64,000 nucleotides of DNA from an uncultured Dysosmobacter sp. (GCA_934590165.1 CAKTOO010000010.1:24746-88745), one strand, 5' to 3'. Numbered from the stretch's first letter, positions 8,054 to 16,983 are shown. Program-made: numbers and translations. Notes: generated from the sequence alone by a model not told the origin.

Positions 8054-10348
8054 ATGAACAAAAGTGTCGGCAAAAGCGTCGTCCGTGTGGACGCCTATGA
8101 AAAGGTCACCGGACGGGCCAAATACATGGACGATTTGTGCGACCGGAGCGCCTACGTGGCCAAGGTCTGCCACGCCGCCATTGCCCACGGCTTTGTCAAG
8201 TCCATCGACACCTCCGCGGTGGAGCGCATTCCCGGCGTGGTCCGCGTTCTGACCTGCTTTGATGTGCCAAACATCCCCTTTCCCACGGCAGGCCATCCCT
8301 GGTCCACGGACCCCGCCCACCAGGACGTGGCGGACCGGCTGCTGCTGAACCGCCATGTCCGCTATTACGGCGACGATGTGGCGGTGGTCATCGCGGAGGA
8401 CGAGGTTGCTGCCGCCCAGGCCGTCCGGGCGCTGAAGGTGGAGTATGAGGAGCTGCCCTTTGTGCTGGATGTGCAGAAGGCCATGGAACCGGATGCCCCC
8501 CAGATCCACGAGGAGTTTCCCGGCAACGTGCTCAAGCACACGGATATCCGCAAGGGCAATTATGAAGAGGCCCGGAAGGAACCGGGGCTGATCCGCGTGG
8601 AGGGCTGGTACGATACCCCCACGGTCCAGCACTGCCACATTGAGAACCACGGCTGCTTTGCCTATATGGAGGCGGGCCGGGTAGTGGTGGTCAGCTCCAC
8701 CCAGATCCCCCACATTGTCCGCCGGGTCGTGGGGCAGGCCCTGGGCATTCCCTGGGGCGAGGTCCGGCTCATCAAGCCCTACATCGGCGGCGGCTTCGGC
8801 AACAAGCAGGACGCCCTGTATGAGCCGCTTTGCGCCTGGTGCACCACCCAGGTGGGCGGACATTTGGTAAAGCTGGAATGCAGCCGGGAGGAGACGTTTG
8901 TCTCCAACCGCGTCCGCCATGCCATCCGCACCCACATCATCTCCTATGTCCGGCCCGACGGTACCCTGGTGGCCCGGAAGTTTGAGGCTTTCTCCAACCA
9001 GGGAGCCTACGCCTCCCACGGCCACGGCGTGGTGGCCAAGGGCATGGGCGCCTTCCCCCAGCTGTATCCCTGCGACAATCTGGAGTGCGACTGCTGGACC
9101 GTGTTCACCAACCGTCCCGCCGCCGGCGCCATGCGGGGCTACGGCATTCCCCAGGCCATGTTTGCCGGGGAGAGCCATATCGATGACATCTGCAAGGCTA
9201 TCGGCATGGAGCCCATGGAATTCCGGCGGAAAAATCTCATGCCTGTGGGCTATGTGGACGGCTTCTCCAAAAATGAGCTGTATAGCGACACCTTCAACCA
9301 GTGCATGGACAAGGGCATGGCCGCCATGGACTATGCCCGGAAATACCGGGAATACCAGAACCAGACCGGTCCTGTCCGCAGAGGCGTGGGCCTTGCGGTG
9401 TTCTGGTACAATACCGCCGTCTGGCCCATCTCCCTGGAGTCCTCCTCCTGCCGCATGGTGCTCAACCAGGACGGCTCCCTCCAGTTCCAGACCGGTGAGA
9501 CAGAGATTGGCCAGGGCTGTGACACCGCCTATTCCCAGATGGTGGCGGACGCCGTGGGCATTCCCCTGGAGGATGTACATGTGGTCTCCACCCAGGATAC
9601 GGATGTCACGCCCTTCGGCACCGGCGCCTACGCCTCTCGCCAGACTTACATCGGCGGATTTAGCATCATGCAGACCGCCATGGCTCTCCGGGAACGTATT
9701 TTGGCCATTGCCCATGAGCAGACCCGGATGCCCGTCAGTAACCTGGACCTGGTGGACGGCCAGATCGTCCGCAAGTCCGACAGGCGGGTGCTGAAATCCC
9801 TGGGAGATCTGGCTACGGAGAGCCTGTATTCCCTGGAGCACAGCCAGCACATCACCGCCGAGACCACGGCCCAGATCAAGACCAACGCCTACTCCTTCGG
9901 CTGTTCCTTCGCCGAGGTGGAGGTGGATATCCCCATGTGCAAGGTGAAGCTTTTGAATCTGGTCAATGTCCACGACTGCGGCACTCTCATCAACCCTGCC
10001 CTGGCAGAGGCTCAGGTCCACGGCGGCATGTCCATGGCCATCGGCTACGGTCTTTCCGAGGAACTGAAGTTCGACGAAAAGACCGGCAAGCCCTTGAATA
10101 ATAACCTGTTGGATTACAAGCTCTCCACCTTTATGGACCATCCCCACCTCCAGGCGGACTTCGTGGAGAATCCGGAGCCCACATCGCCCTACGGCACCAA
10201 ATCCCTGGGCGAGCCGCCGGCCTGCTCCGGCGCGCCTGCTATCCGCAACGCCATTTTGAACGCCACCGGCGTGGCCATTGACCGCTGCCCCATTACGCCC
10301 CATGCGCTCTACGCGGCGTTCAAAGAGGCCGGCCTCATCAACGATTAA
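8054..10348 (+). CDS. xdhA: Xanthine dehydrogenase molybdenum-binding subunit
   Basis: 764 residues, close to E. coli-type XdhA (about 750). It has an N-terminal Ald_Xan_dh_C domain (about 15-125, AYEKVTGRAKYMDDL) followed by the MoCoBD domain. Motifs are GGGFGNKQD (about 252), GAMRGYGIPQ (about 360), GTGAYASRQ (about 522) and the active-site loop SLGEPPA with the catalytic Glu near residue 717. It binds the molybdenum cofactor and hydroxylates the purine. Ribosome site AAGGAGG. The FAD and Fe-S subunit genes follow 14 nt downstream, giving a complete heterotrimer. It is distinct from the fused enzyme 0.7 kb upstream. Confidence 0.92.
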   Translation: MNKSVGKSVVRVDAYEKVTGRAKYMDDLCDRSAYVAKVCHAAIAHGFVKSIDTSAVERIPGVVRVLTCFDVPNIPFPTAGHPWSTDPAHQDVADRLLLNRHVRYYGDDVAVVIAEDEVAAAQAVRALKVEYEELPFVLDVQKAMEPDAPQIHEEFPGNVLKHTDIRKGNYEEARKEPGLIRVEGWYDTPTVQHCHIENHGCFAYMEAGRVVVVSSTQIPHIVRRVVGQALGIPWGEVRLIKPYIGGGFGNKQDALYEPLCAWCTTQVGGHLVKLECSREETFVSNRVRHAIRTHIISYVRPDGTLVARKFEAFSNQGAYASHGHGVVAKGMGAFPQLYPCDNLECDCWTVFTNRPAAGAMRGYGIPQAMFAGESHIDDICKAIGMEPMEFRRKNLMPVGYVDGFSKNELYSDTFNQCMDKGMAAMDYARKYREYQNQTGPVRRGVGLAVFWYNTAVWPISLESSSCRMVLNQDGSLQFQTGETEIGQGCDTAYSQMVADAVGIPLEDVHVVSTQDTDVTPFGTGAYASRQTYIGGFSIMQTAMALRERILAIAHEQTRMPVSNLDLVDGQIVRKSDRRVLKSLGDLATESLYSLEHSQHITAETTAQIKTNAYSFGCSFAEVEVDIPMCKVKLLNLVNVHDCGTLINPALAEAQVHGGMSMAIGYGLSEELKFDEKTGKPLNNNLLDYKLSTFMDHPHLQADFVENPEPTSPYGTKSLGEPPACSGAPAIRNAILNATGVAIDRCPITPHALYAAFKEAGLIND

Positions 10349-10362
10349 GGGAGGGACCCGTT

Positions 10363-11244
10363 ATGTATGATATGAAAGCCTTGTACCAGGCCACGGATGT
10401 GGCCGACGCCGTGGCCCTCCGCCTTGCTCATCCCGAGGCCCAGATCATTGCCGGAGGCTCCGATGTGCTGGTGCAGATGCGGGAGGGAAAGCGGGCCGGC
10501 GCGGAGCTCATCTCCATTTACGGCCTGGATGAGTTGCGGGGCGTATCCCTGGAGGAGGACGGCACGCTGCGCATCGGCTCTCTCACCAGCTTTTCCCATA
10601 TCACCCAGGACCCCCTTATCCAGAAATACGTGAACGTGCTGGGTGAGGCGGTGGACCAGGTGGGTGGTCCCCAGATCCGCAACATTGGCACCATCGGCGG
10701 CAATACCTGCAACGGCGTCACCTCCGCCGACTCTGCCTCCACGCTCCACGCCTATGACGCCATCGTGGAGCTGACAGGGCCGGAGGGCGTCCGCCGCCAG
10801 CCGATCCATGAGTTCTATGTCAAGGCGGGTAAGGTGGACATCCGGGAGGGCGAGATCCAGACCGCCATCCTCATTCCGAGAGAGAGCTACGAAAATACCT
10901 TCGGCCACTATATCAAGTACGCTATGCGCAATGCCATGGACATCGCCACCCTGGGCACCTCTGTGAACATCCGTCTCTCCGCTGATAAAAAATACGTGGA
11001 GCGGGTCCGGGTGGCCTTCGGCGTGGCGGGCCCCGTGCCCCTGCGGGCCGGGACCGCCGAGGCGCTGGCCGCCGGACAGCCCCTTTCCATGGACCTGGCG
11101 GAGCGGTTTGCCCAGGCGGTGAAGGAGGATATCAATCCCCGGGACTCCTGGCGGGCCGCCAGGGATTTCCGGATGCACATCGCGGTGGAGAGCGCTAAGC
11201 GGGCCTTTATTGAATCTGTGAAAAAAGCGGGAGGTGAGCTGTGA
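10363..11244 (+). CDS. xdhB: Xanthine dehydrogenase FAD-binding subunit
   Basis: 293 residues. It has an N-terminal FAD-binding PCMH fold with AGGSDVLVQMREGK (about 27-40) and GTIGGNTCN (about 110-118), then the CO dehydrogenase flavoprotein C-terminal domain (about 180-290). It carries electrons from the Fe-S subunit to NAD+ or another acceptor. It starts 14 nt after xdhA behind GGGAGGG and its stop shares one base with the xdhC start, so xdhABC is translated as a coupled unit. Confidence 0.92.
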   Translation: MYDMKALYQATDVADAVALRLAHPEAQIIAGGSDVLVQMREGKRAGAELISIYGLDELRGVSLEEDGTLRIGSLTSFSHITQDPLIQKYVNVLGEAVDQVGGPQIRNIGTIGGNTCNGVTSADSASTLHAYDAIVELTGPEGVRRQPIHEFYVKAGKVDIREGEIQTAILIPRESYENTFGHYIKYAMRNAMDIATLGTSVNIRLSADKKYVERVRVAFGVAGPVPLRAGTAEALAAGQPLSMDLAERFAQAVKEDINPRDSWRAARDFRMHIAVESAKRAFIESVKKAGGEL

Positions 11245-11741
11245 TGGCCCAGATGCAGACGGTCCATTTCAATCTCAACGGCAAGGATGTGGAGCGCACC
11301 GTGGATGTGCGGGCCAGTCTCACCGATATGCTCCGCAATGATTACCGCCTGACCTCCGTGAAAAAGGGCTGCGAGGTGGGGGAGTGCGGCGCCTGCACCG
11401 TCCTCATCGACGGGGAGGCCTTCAACTCCTGCATTTATCTGGCAGTCTGGGCGGAGGGCAAGCGCATCCGCACCCTGGAGGGGCTGCTGGGCCCCAATGG
11501 GGAGCTCTCCGACATCCAGCAGGCCTTCGTGGAGGAGGCGGCCATCCAGTGCGGCTTCTGTACCCCCGGCTTCATCCTCACCGCCGAGGAGATTTTGGAG
11601 AGCGGCAGGGAGTATACGGACGAGGAACTGCGCAAGCTCCTCTCCGGCCACCTGTGCCGCTGCACCGGGTATGAGAACATCCTCCGGGCGGTGAAAAAGA
11701 CCATGTACAAGCGGCTGGGGAAGGAAATGCCCCAGGTGTGA
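11244..11741 (+). CDS. xdhC: Xanthine dehydrogenase [2Fe-2S] subunit
   Basis: 165 residues. It has an N-terminal plant-type ferredoxin domain with CEVGECGACTVLIDG (about 42-56) and a C-terminal [2Fe-2S]-binding domain with QCGFCTPG and LCRCTGY motifs. It passes electrons from the Mo subunit to the FAD subunit. I chose the ATG at 11244, overlapping the xdhB TGA by one base, because GAGGTG is 7 nt upstream. A GTG one codon earlier is the alternative. A strong terminator follows. Confidence 0.92.
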   Translation: MAQMQTVHFNLNGKDVERTVDVRASLTDMLRNDYRLTSVKKGCEVGECGACTVLIDGEAFNSCIYLAVWAEGKRIRTLEGLLGPNGELSDIQQAFVEEAAIQCGFCTPGFILTAEEILESGREYTDEELRKLLSGHLCRCTGYENILRAVKKTMYKRLGKEMPQV

Positions 11742-11750
11742 GCGCGAACA

Positions 11751-11788
11751 AAAAGGGACCCGCTGCTATGGCAGCGGGTCCCTTTTTT
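11751..11788. terminator. Bidirectional terminator after xdhABC
   Basis: The 16-nt arm AAAAGGGACCCGCTGC, a 4-nt loop and its complement end in TTTTTT. The A run on the other side makes it work equally for the convergent M20 peptidase gene. Confidence 0.9.
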
Positions 11789-11790
11789 GC

Positions 11791-12963
11791 TTAAAACGTA
11801 TCCGGCAGTGTCAAAATCGCCGCCGTCAGCCGCTTGGCCTGGGTCAGCAGGGAAGCGATTTGGGCGTGCTCATGGACGGAGTGCTGGCCCTCGCCCAGAA
11901 CGCCCACGGCGCAGAGGGTGGGGATGCCCAGGGCGGTGGTATAGGCGCTGTCGGAGCAGCCTGCGCTGTACACGGTGCCGGGGCTGCCCAGCCCCAGGGC
12001 TTCACTGGCGGAGCGGTAGACCTCAAACAGCTCCGTGGTCCGCTCCGTCTCCTCCATGGCGGGGAAGCCCACCAGGGGGGCCAGGGCGCAGCGGGTGCCG
12101 GGGGTTTCCACGGTATCACAGAGAGTGCGCAGCTTTTCCAGGGCCTCCGCGCAATCCTGGTTGGTGTGGAAGCGGATGGCCACGGACACCTCACAGTGGT
12201 CCGGTACCACGTTGGCACTGGTGCCGCCGTGGATGATGCCGCAGTTGTAAGTGACATGGGCGGGGTCCGACAAGGCGTGGATGGCCACGATCTTCTTGGC
12301 GGCCTCCAGCACGGCACTGGCGCCTTTTTCCGGGGCGGTGCCGGCGTGGCTGGCGATGCCCTCCACTGTCAGTTTCATGATACCGCCGCCCTTTCGGCGG
12401 GTCACCACATCGCCGCTCATAAGGCCGCTTTCAAAAGTGAAGGCGGCGCCGCAGCCGCTGGCGGTTTTTTGGAGATAGTCTACCACTTTCCGCTTTGAGA
12501 GGGTGTGGGCCGTCTCCTCGTCGCTGGCCAGCGCCAGACGCAGCTGCCGCCGGTCATAGCCTGCGTACTGCAAGGCTCGGATGACGTACAGGGCGATGAC
12601 CAGACCACCCTTGCAGTCGTGGACGCCGGGACCGTAGACGCAGCCGTCGTCCTTCTCGGTCCAGGCACCGCCGGGAAAGCTGCCTGCGGGGTGGACGGTG
12701 TCCATATGTCCCATCAGCAGCACGGGAGAGAGCTCCCGCTCCGCCGTCCAGGCGGAAAGGCAGGCACCGGCGCCCTCCGGGCGGAATTTCTCCGTCTCCA
12801 TACCCAGGGCGTTGCAGTAAGTATCCAGGTGGCTGGCCAGCTTGTCCACAGCCTCCGGGTCGGCGCTGGGGGTCTCCAGTCGCACAACCGTCTCCCACAG
12901 GCGCAGCATTTCGTGTTGGCACCGGTCCAGATAGGCCAGGGCCACATCCAATTGGGTCATCAT
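11791..12963 (-). CDS. M20-family metallopeptidase (CPG2/ArgE/DapE type), paralogue 2
   Basis: 390 residues with the M20 dizinc layout: GHMDTVHP (about 84-91, first His and catalytic Asp), GPGVHDCKGG (about 110-119, bridging Asp), DEET (about 148, catalytic base and ligand) and a terminal GEGQHSVHEH (about 366, last His). The dimerisation domain (about 190-300) is present. The ATG at 12963 lies 8 nt after GAGGAGG and 14 nt after the stop of the adjacent paralogue, so the two form an operon. Such enzymes remove C-terminal glutamate or deacylate amino acids. The substrate is unknown. Next to xdhABC, hydrolysis of a purine-derived amide is conceivable but not shown. Confidence 0.87.
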   Translation of the reverse strand: MMTQLDVALAYLDRCQHEMLRLWETVVRLETPSADPEAVDKLASHLDTYCNALGMETEKFRPEGAGACLSAWTAERELSPVLLMGHMDTVHPAGSFPGGAWTEKDDGCVYGPGVHDCKGGLVIALYVIRALQYAGYDRRQLRLALASDEETAHTLSKRKVVDYLQKTASGCGAAFTFESGLMSGDVVTRRKGGGIMKLTVEGIASHAGTAPEKGASAVLEAAKKIVAIHALSDPAHVTYNCGIIHGGTSANVVPDHCEVSVAIRFHTNQDCAEALEKLRTLCDTVETPGTRCALAPLVGFPAMEETERTTELFEVYRSASEALGLGSPGTVYSAGCSDSAYTTALGIPTLCAVGVLGEGQHSVHEHAQIASLLTQAKRLTAAILTLPDTF

Positions 12964-12976
12964 GGAAACCGCCTCC

Positions 12977-14146
12977 TCAGAAAGTCTCCGGCAGGGAGAG
13001 AATGGAGGCGGCCAGCCGCTTGGCCTGGGTCACCAGGGAGACAGGGTCGGCGTGCTCGTTGGGGGAGTGCTGCCCCTCACCACGGACGCCCACGGCGCAG
13101 AGGGTGGGAATACCCATGGAGGTGGTGTAGGCGCTGTCGGAGCAGCCGGCGGTGCCCACGGTGCCGGGTCTAGGCAAGCCCAGGGATTCGCTTGCGTCCT
13201 GATAGACCCTCACCAGCTCCGCCGTGCCGTCGATCTCCTCCATGGCGGGGAAGCCTGTGAAGGTGCCCAGGGTGCAGTGGGTCTTGGGCGTTTCCACCTG
13301 GCCGCAGATATCCTGAATCTTGGCGATGGTATCCTCCCGGTCCTGGTTGGTATGGAAGCGGAAGCACACATCTACTACACACTTGGCGGGGATAGTGTTG
13401 ACGCTAGTGCCGCCGCTGATCTTGCCGCAGTTGCAGATGACCCGGTCCAGGTCCGTCAGGTCCTCAATGGCCACGATCTTCTTGGCGGCCTCCCGGATGG
13501 CGTTGGCGCCCTTTTCCGGAGCGGTGCCACAGTGGCTGGCGATGCCGTCCACCGTCAGCTTAAACACGACGGCCCCCTTGCGGCGGGTCACGATGTCGCC
13601 GCTCATGAGGCCGCTTTCAAACGTGAAGGCGGCGCCGCAGCCCTTCGCGTGGCGGCATAGGAAATCCACGGATTGCATCTGAGACAGGGCGTGACCGGTC
13701 TCCTCGTCACTGACCACGGCCAGCTTCAGCTGGCGGCGGTCGAAGCCGGCGTGCTGGAGGGCGCGGATGACGTACAGGGCAATGACCAAGCCGCCCTTAC
13801 AGTCGTGAGCGCCGGGACCGTAGACAAAGCCGTCATCCTTTACAGTCCAGGCTCCCCCGGGGAAGCTGCCTGTGGGATGGACGGTATCAATATGGCCCAG
13901 CAGCAGTACGGGGGAGAGGTCACCGGGAGCCGTCTGAGCGGCCAGGCAGGTGCCGGCGCCTTCCGGGCGGATCTTCTCCGTCTCCATCCCCAGGGCGCGG
14001 CAGTAGGTGTCCAGGTGGCTGGCCAGCTTGTCCACAGCGGCGGGGTCGCTGCTAGGAGATTCCAGACGCACCAGGTTTTCCCACAGGGTCATCATTTCTC
14101 CCTGATATTGGTCCAGGTAAGCCATTGCTTTTTCCAGTTGTGTCAT
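12977..14146 (-). CDS. M20-family metallopeptidase (CPG2/ArgE/DapE type), paralogue 1
   Basis: 389 residues, strongly similar along its length to the downstream gene. The same motifs occur in order: GHIDTVHP, GPGAHDCKGG, DEET, GLMSGDIVTRRKG and GEGQHSPNEH. I chose the ATG at 14146 (AAAGGAG 8 nt upstream) rather than ATGs further upstream that would overlap the promoter. It is the first gene of a two-gene operon of tandem paralogues, evidently a duplication. Divergence between them (for example different residues around the dimerisation domain) suggests different substrate preference rather than a very recent copy. Confidence 0.87.
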   Translation of the reverse strand: MTQLEKAMAYLDQYQGEMMTLWENLVRLESPSSDPAAVDKLASHLDTYCRALGMETEKIRPEGAGTCLAAQTAPGDLSPVLLLGHIDTVHPTGSFPGGAWTVKDDGFVYGPGAHDCKGGLVIALYVIRALQHAGFDRRQLKLAVVSDEETGHALSQMQSVDFLCRHAKGCGAAFTFESGLMSGDIVTRRKGAVVFKLTVDGIASHCGTAPEKGANAIREAAKKIVAIEDLTDLDRVICNCGKISGGTSVNTIPAKCVVDVCFRFHTNQDREDTIAKIQDICGQVETPKTHCTLGTFTGFPAMEEIDGTAELVRVYQDASESLGLPRPGTVGTAGCSDSAYTTSMGIPTLCAVGVRGEGQHSPNEHADPVSLVTQAKRLAASILSLPETF

Positions 14147-14176
14147 GAGCATCGCTCCTTTGCCGAAATATGGTGT

Positions 14177-14205
14177 ATGATACCACACTTTTTGGAACCT
14201 GTCAC
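14177..14205 (-). promoter_or_regulatory. Promoter of the M20 peptidase pair
   Basis: On the minus strand GTGACA (14200-14205), 17-nt spacer, TATCAT (14177-14182), about 30 nt upstream of the ATG. Confidence 0.6.
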
Positions 14206-14223
14206 CCTGCTTTGCGCTTTCAT

Positions 14224-14252
14224 TTGACGATTTGGTGAAAATGCGCTATAAT
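14224..14252 (+). promoter_or_regulatory. Promoter of the cytidylate kinase-like gene
   Basis: TTGACG at 14224-14229, 17-nt spacer, TATAAT at 14247-14252, 29 nt before the ATG at 14281. Confidence 0.75.
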
Positions 14253-14280
14253 AAAACTACCAAAGAGAGGAGTGATCTCG

Positions 14281-14934
14281 ATGAAGACCATCATTACCAT
14301 TGGACGTCAGTTCGGCAGCGGCGGCAAGGAAGTGGGTATCCGCGTGGCTAAGGAGCTGGGTATTCCATTTTATGATAAGGAGCTTTTGCAGGAGGCTGCA
14401 AAAAAGAGCGGCCTGTGCGAAAAGATTTTCGAGAACTTCGACGAGCGGCCCAAAAGCCTGCTGTACTCCATTGCCATGGACTCTTATATGTTTGCCCTGC
14501 CTGGCACCGGCGCCGGGGATTCCCTGGAACAACAGGTGTATCTGGCGACCTTTGACACCATCCGCCACATTGCCTCTCAGGGACCCTGTGTCATGATCGG
14601 ACGCTGCGCGGACTATGCGCTGGCGGACAATCCCAACCATTTGAGCATTTTCATCCACGCCCCCATGGATGTGCGTATTCAGCGGGTGGCCAAGCGGCAG
14701 AATATCTCCCCGGAGGAGGCCTGCAAGCTCATTATCAAGACCGACAAACGCCGCGCATCTTACTATGAGTACTATTCCTCCCAGAAGTGGGGCGCTGTGG
14801 AGAGCTACGATTTCTGCATCGACTCCAGCTATCTGGGTCTCGGCGGCACCGTGGAGCTCATCCAGACCATGGTGGCGCAAAAGGAGCACCCCATTCCCAG
14901 CCCCACCGAGGAAGACCCCACTCAGCAGAAGTGA
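14281..14934 (+). CDS. Cytidylate kinase-like family protein
   Basis: 217 residues with an N-terminal P-loop ITIGRQFGSGGKEVG, the glycine-rich loop variant of the Cytidylate_kin2 family, followed by a KELGIPFYDKELL segment and an Arg-rich lid (DKRRASYY). The family is predicted to phosphorylate a nucleotide or small molecule. The real substrate is not established, and it is distinct from the housekeeping Cmk. The ATG at 14281 has GAGGAG 8 nt upstream. A weak hairpin follows the stop. Confidence 0.82.
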   Translation: MKTIITIGRQFGSGGKEVGIRVAKELGIPFYDKELLQEAAKKSGLCEKIFENFDERPKSLLYSIAMDSYMFALPGTGAGDSLEQQVYLATFDTIRHIASQGPCVMIGRCADYALADNPNHLSIFIHAPMDVRIQRVAKRQNISPEEACKLIIKTDKRRASYYEYYSSQKWGAVESYDFCIDSSYLGLGGTVELIQTMVAQKEHPIPSPTEEDPTQQK

Positions 14935-14948
14935 CCGTACATCATTCA

Positions 14949-14977
14949 AAAAGGACCGCCGGAAAGGCGGCCCTTTT
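14949..14977. terminator. Hairpin between convergent genes
   Basis: AAAGGaCCGCC and GGCGGcCCTTTT form an imperfect stem with a GGAAA loop, between the cytidylate kinase-like gene and the ModE-like gene. Confidence 0.65.
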
Positions 14978-14984
14978 CATATGC

Positions 14985-15350
14985 TCATTGCTTCAGTTCC
15001 CGGTAAAAGCCGAAGGTCTCCTCAAATTTTCCCTGAGCGTAGGCAGTCACATCGGCCACGTACGCTTCATATGCCGCCAGCAGCCGTTCTGCCGCCGGCG
15101 TCAGTACCGCGCCTCCGCCGCCCCGGCCGCCGATGGTGGAATCCAGCAGCTTACAGCTAAACACATCCTCAGCTGTGCGGATGATGCGCCAGGCCTTGGA
15201 GTAGGCCATCCCCATGGAGGCCGCGGCGGAGCGCAGGGATTTGTGCTCCCGCACCCGCTCCAGAAGCGTTGCGATGCCGGGGCCGAAGCACCTCTGGTTA
15301 TCATCGGTATAAAGTCGTACCGTCAATTTTAAATGCAGTTCCTTATCCAT
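14985..15350 (-). CDS. ModE-like winged-helix transcriptional regulator
   Basis: 121 residues, the size of a stand-alone ModE N-terminal domain. The LysR-like winged helix (about 20-90) contains LLERVREHKSLRSAAASMGMAYSKAW split over the recognition helix, and the family-typical GGRGGGG wing follows (about 73-79). There is no molybdate-binding TOBE domain, so it may sense indirectly or act as a constitutive repressor or activator. It lies 3.2 kb from xdhABC, so a role in molybdenum enzyme or transport regulation is plausible. No molybdate transporter genes are in this window. Confidence 0.82.
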   Translation of the reverse strand: MDKELHLKLTVRLYTDDNQRCFGPGIATLLERVREHKSLRSAAASMGMAYSKAWRIIRTAEDVFSCKLLDSTIGGRGGGGAVLTPAAERLLAAYEAYVADVTAYAQGKFEETFGFYRELKQ

Positions 15351-15416
15351 GGAGACGCCTCCTTATGCCGCCGGCCGGGTTTTTCATTTTCTTTATTTTA
15401 TCACAGCCGTCCAGGT

Positions 15417-15444
15417 TTGCAAACAGGAGAAAGTGTGATACACT
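15417..15444 (+). promoter_or_regulatory. Promoter of the aldo/keto reductase gene
   Basis: TTGCAA at 15417-15422, 16-nt spacer, TACACT at 15439-15444, 48 nt upstream of the ATG. Confidence 0.5.
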
Positions 15445-15491
15445 AATCAATATGAAAAGGCGCCGCTTTTGGCGTGTCAGGAGGAATGAGG

Positions 15492-16520
15492 ATGGAAACC
15501 ATCACTCTGGGTAAAACTGGGCTTTGTGTCACCAAGACCTCTTTCGGCGCTTTGCCTATCCAGCGCATTTCCCGGGCGGAGGCGGTGAAGCTGGTCCGCC
15601 GGGCTGTGGACGGAGGCATCAACTACTTCGACACCGCAAACTCCTATACCGACAGCGAGGAAAAGCTGGGCGAGGCGCTGGAGGGGGTGCGGCAGAAGGT
15701 CGTTATCTCCACCAAGAGTGCCGGCAAAGACAAAAAGACGGTCCTCAGCCACATCGAACAGAGCCTTCGCAGCCTGCGGACGGACTATATCGACCTTTTT
15801 CAGTTCCACAATCCTGCCGCATTGCCGGACCCCGCTGACCCGGACGGCCCCTATGCCGCTGCTTTGGAGATGAAGGAGAAGGGCTACATCCGCCACATCG
15901 GCATCACCAACCACCGCTTAGGCGTGGCCAGGGACGCCATTGCCTCCGGCAATTTTGAGACGCTGCAATTCCCATTCTGCTACCTGGCGTCGGAGCAGGA
16001 CTTTGACCTGGTGGCACGGTGCAAAGCCGCGGACATGGGCTTTATCGCCATGAAGGGCCTTTCCGGCGGCCTTTTGAATAACGCCGAGGCCTGCTGCGCC
16101 TTTATGAACCAGTACGATAACGTCGTGCCTATCTGGGGCATCCAGCATGAGTGGGAGCTGGACCAGTGGCTGGCGCTGGCGGAAAAGGCGCCCCGCATGA
16201 CGCCGGAGCTCCAGGCCGTCATTGACCATGACCGCCAGGAACTGGCAGGAAATTTCTGCCGCAGCTGTGGTTACTGCCTGCCTTGCGCCGCCGGGATCGA
16301 CATTCCGCAGGCCGCCCGCATGAGCGCCCTGCTTCGCCGCTCCCCTTACCAGAAGTACATGAGCGATGAGTGGTACGCCAAAATGCACAAGGTCGAGGAG
16401 TGCATCCACTGCAATGCCTGCAAGTCCCGCTGCCCCTACGGCCTGGACACCCCGGCCCTGCTGCAGCTGATGCTGAAAGACTACGACGAATTTTACGCTG
16501 TTCACTACAATGACAAATAA
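15492..16520 (+). CDS. Aldo/keto reductase with C-terminal 4Fe-4S ferredoxin domain
   Basis: 342 residues. The N-terminal TIM-barrel aldo/keto reductase (about 1-250) has LGKTGLCVTKTSFG, the DTANSY active-site Asp/Tyr region and a Lys in STKSAGKDK. The C-terminal part carries cysteine clusters CRSCGYCLPCAAG (about 258) and CIHCNACKSRCPYG (about 304), suggesting Fe-S centres. It probably reduces a carbonyl using reduced ferredoxin or NAD(P)H. The substrate is unknown. I chose the ATG at 15492, which has AGGAGG 7 nt upstream, over upstream alternatives. The next gene starts 13 nt after the stop. Confidence 0.86.
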   Translation: METITLGKTGLCVTKTSFGALPIQRISRAEAVKLVRRAVDGGINYFDTANSYTDSEEKLGEALEGVRQKVVISTKSAGKDKKTVLSHIEQSLRSLRTDYIDLFQFHNPAALPDPADPDGPYAAALEMKEKGYIRHIGITNHRLGVARDAIASGNFETLQFPFCYLASEQDFDLVARCKAADMGFIAMKGLSGGLLNNAEACCAFMNQYDNVVPIWGIQHEWELDQWLALAEKAPRMTPELQAVIDHDRQELAGNFCRSCGYCLPCAAGIDIPQAARMSALLRRSPYQKYMSDEWYAKMHKVEECIHCNACKSRCPYGLDTPALLQLMLKDYDEFYAVHYNDK

Positions 16521-16533
16521 GGAGAGACCAACC

Positions 16534-16971
16534 ATGCTGTTTCAAAATGAAGAGGCCAGCTTGAAGCTGGATATTGTGAACTATGAATTTCCCGCCGACG
16601 GCGGCGACCCCACCAGCGACGACCGCAACTGGCTGGTGCTCCGCTGCACCTGGACGGATGAGGACGGCAACGTGGTGAAGGATTCCAACAGCTGCCTGCT
16701 CACCTATGAGCTGCGGGAGATGACTGCCGGCTTGAAGGTGCTGAACGCCGGCATCAAGGACCTCTATGCGAGCTCGTTTGTGGAGCCCTACTTTGAGGTG
16801 ACCGCCCAGGCGGAGGAGGACGGGTTCCTGGTGGATGTGTCCTTCTATCTGCCCAACATCATGGATGGCAGCGACACCGCCGAGCTGGTGGCCCGGATGA
16901 ACAAGGCGGAGATGACCGCCCTCATCGACGAGCTGGACCAGCTCTGCGCCAAATATCCGGACCGGACATGA
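16534..16971 (+). CDS. Conserved hypothetical protein (145 aa, WapI-immunity-like)
   Basis: 145 residues, acidic and soluble, with no signal peptide. The pattern of a Trp-Leu core after an acidic stretch (DDRNWLVLRC, about 28-37), LTYELREMTAGL (about 60) and a central EPYFEV (about 86-91) resembles the WapI-type immunity or DUF families. The similarity is weak and comes from memory. It begins 13 nt after the reductase (GGAGAG ribosome site), so it is cotranscribed. A strong terminator follows. Function unknown. Confidence 0.7.
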   Translation: MLFQNEEASLKLDIVNYEFPADGGDPTSDDRNWLVLRCTWTDEDGNVVKDSNSCLLTYELREMTAGLKVLNAGIKDLYASSFVEPYFEVTAQAEEDGFLVDVSFYLPNIMDGSDTAELVARMNKAEMTALIDELDQLCAKYPDRT

Positions 16972-16983
16972 CATGGAAGCAGG

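Noticed and set aside
8030..10303. Long open frame antisense to xdhA
   Set aside because: Same artefact; xdhA on the plus strand is complete with operon overlaps.
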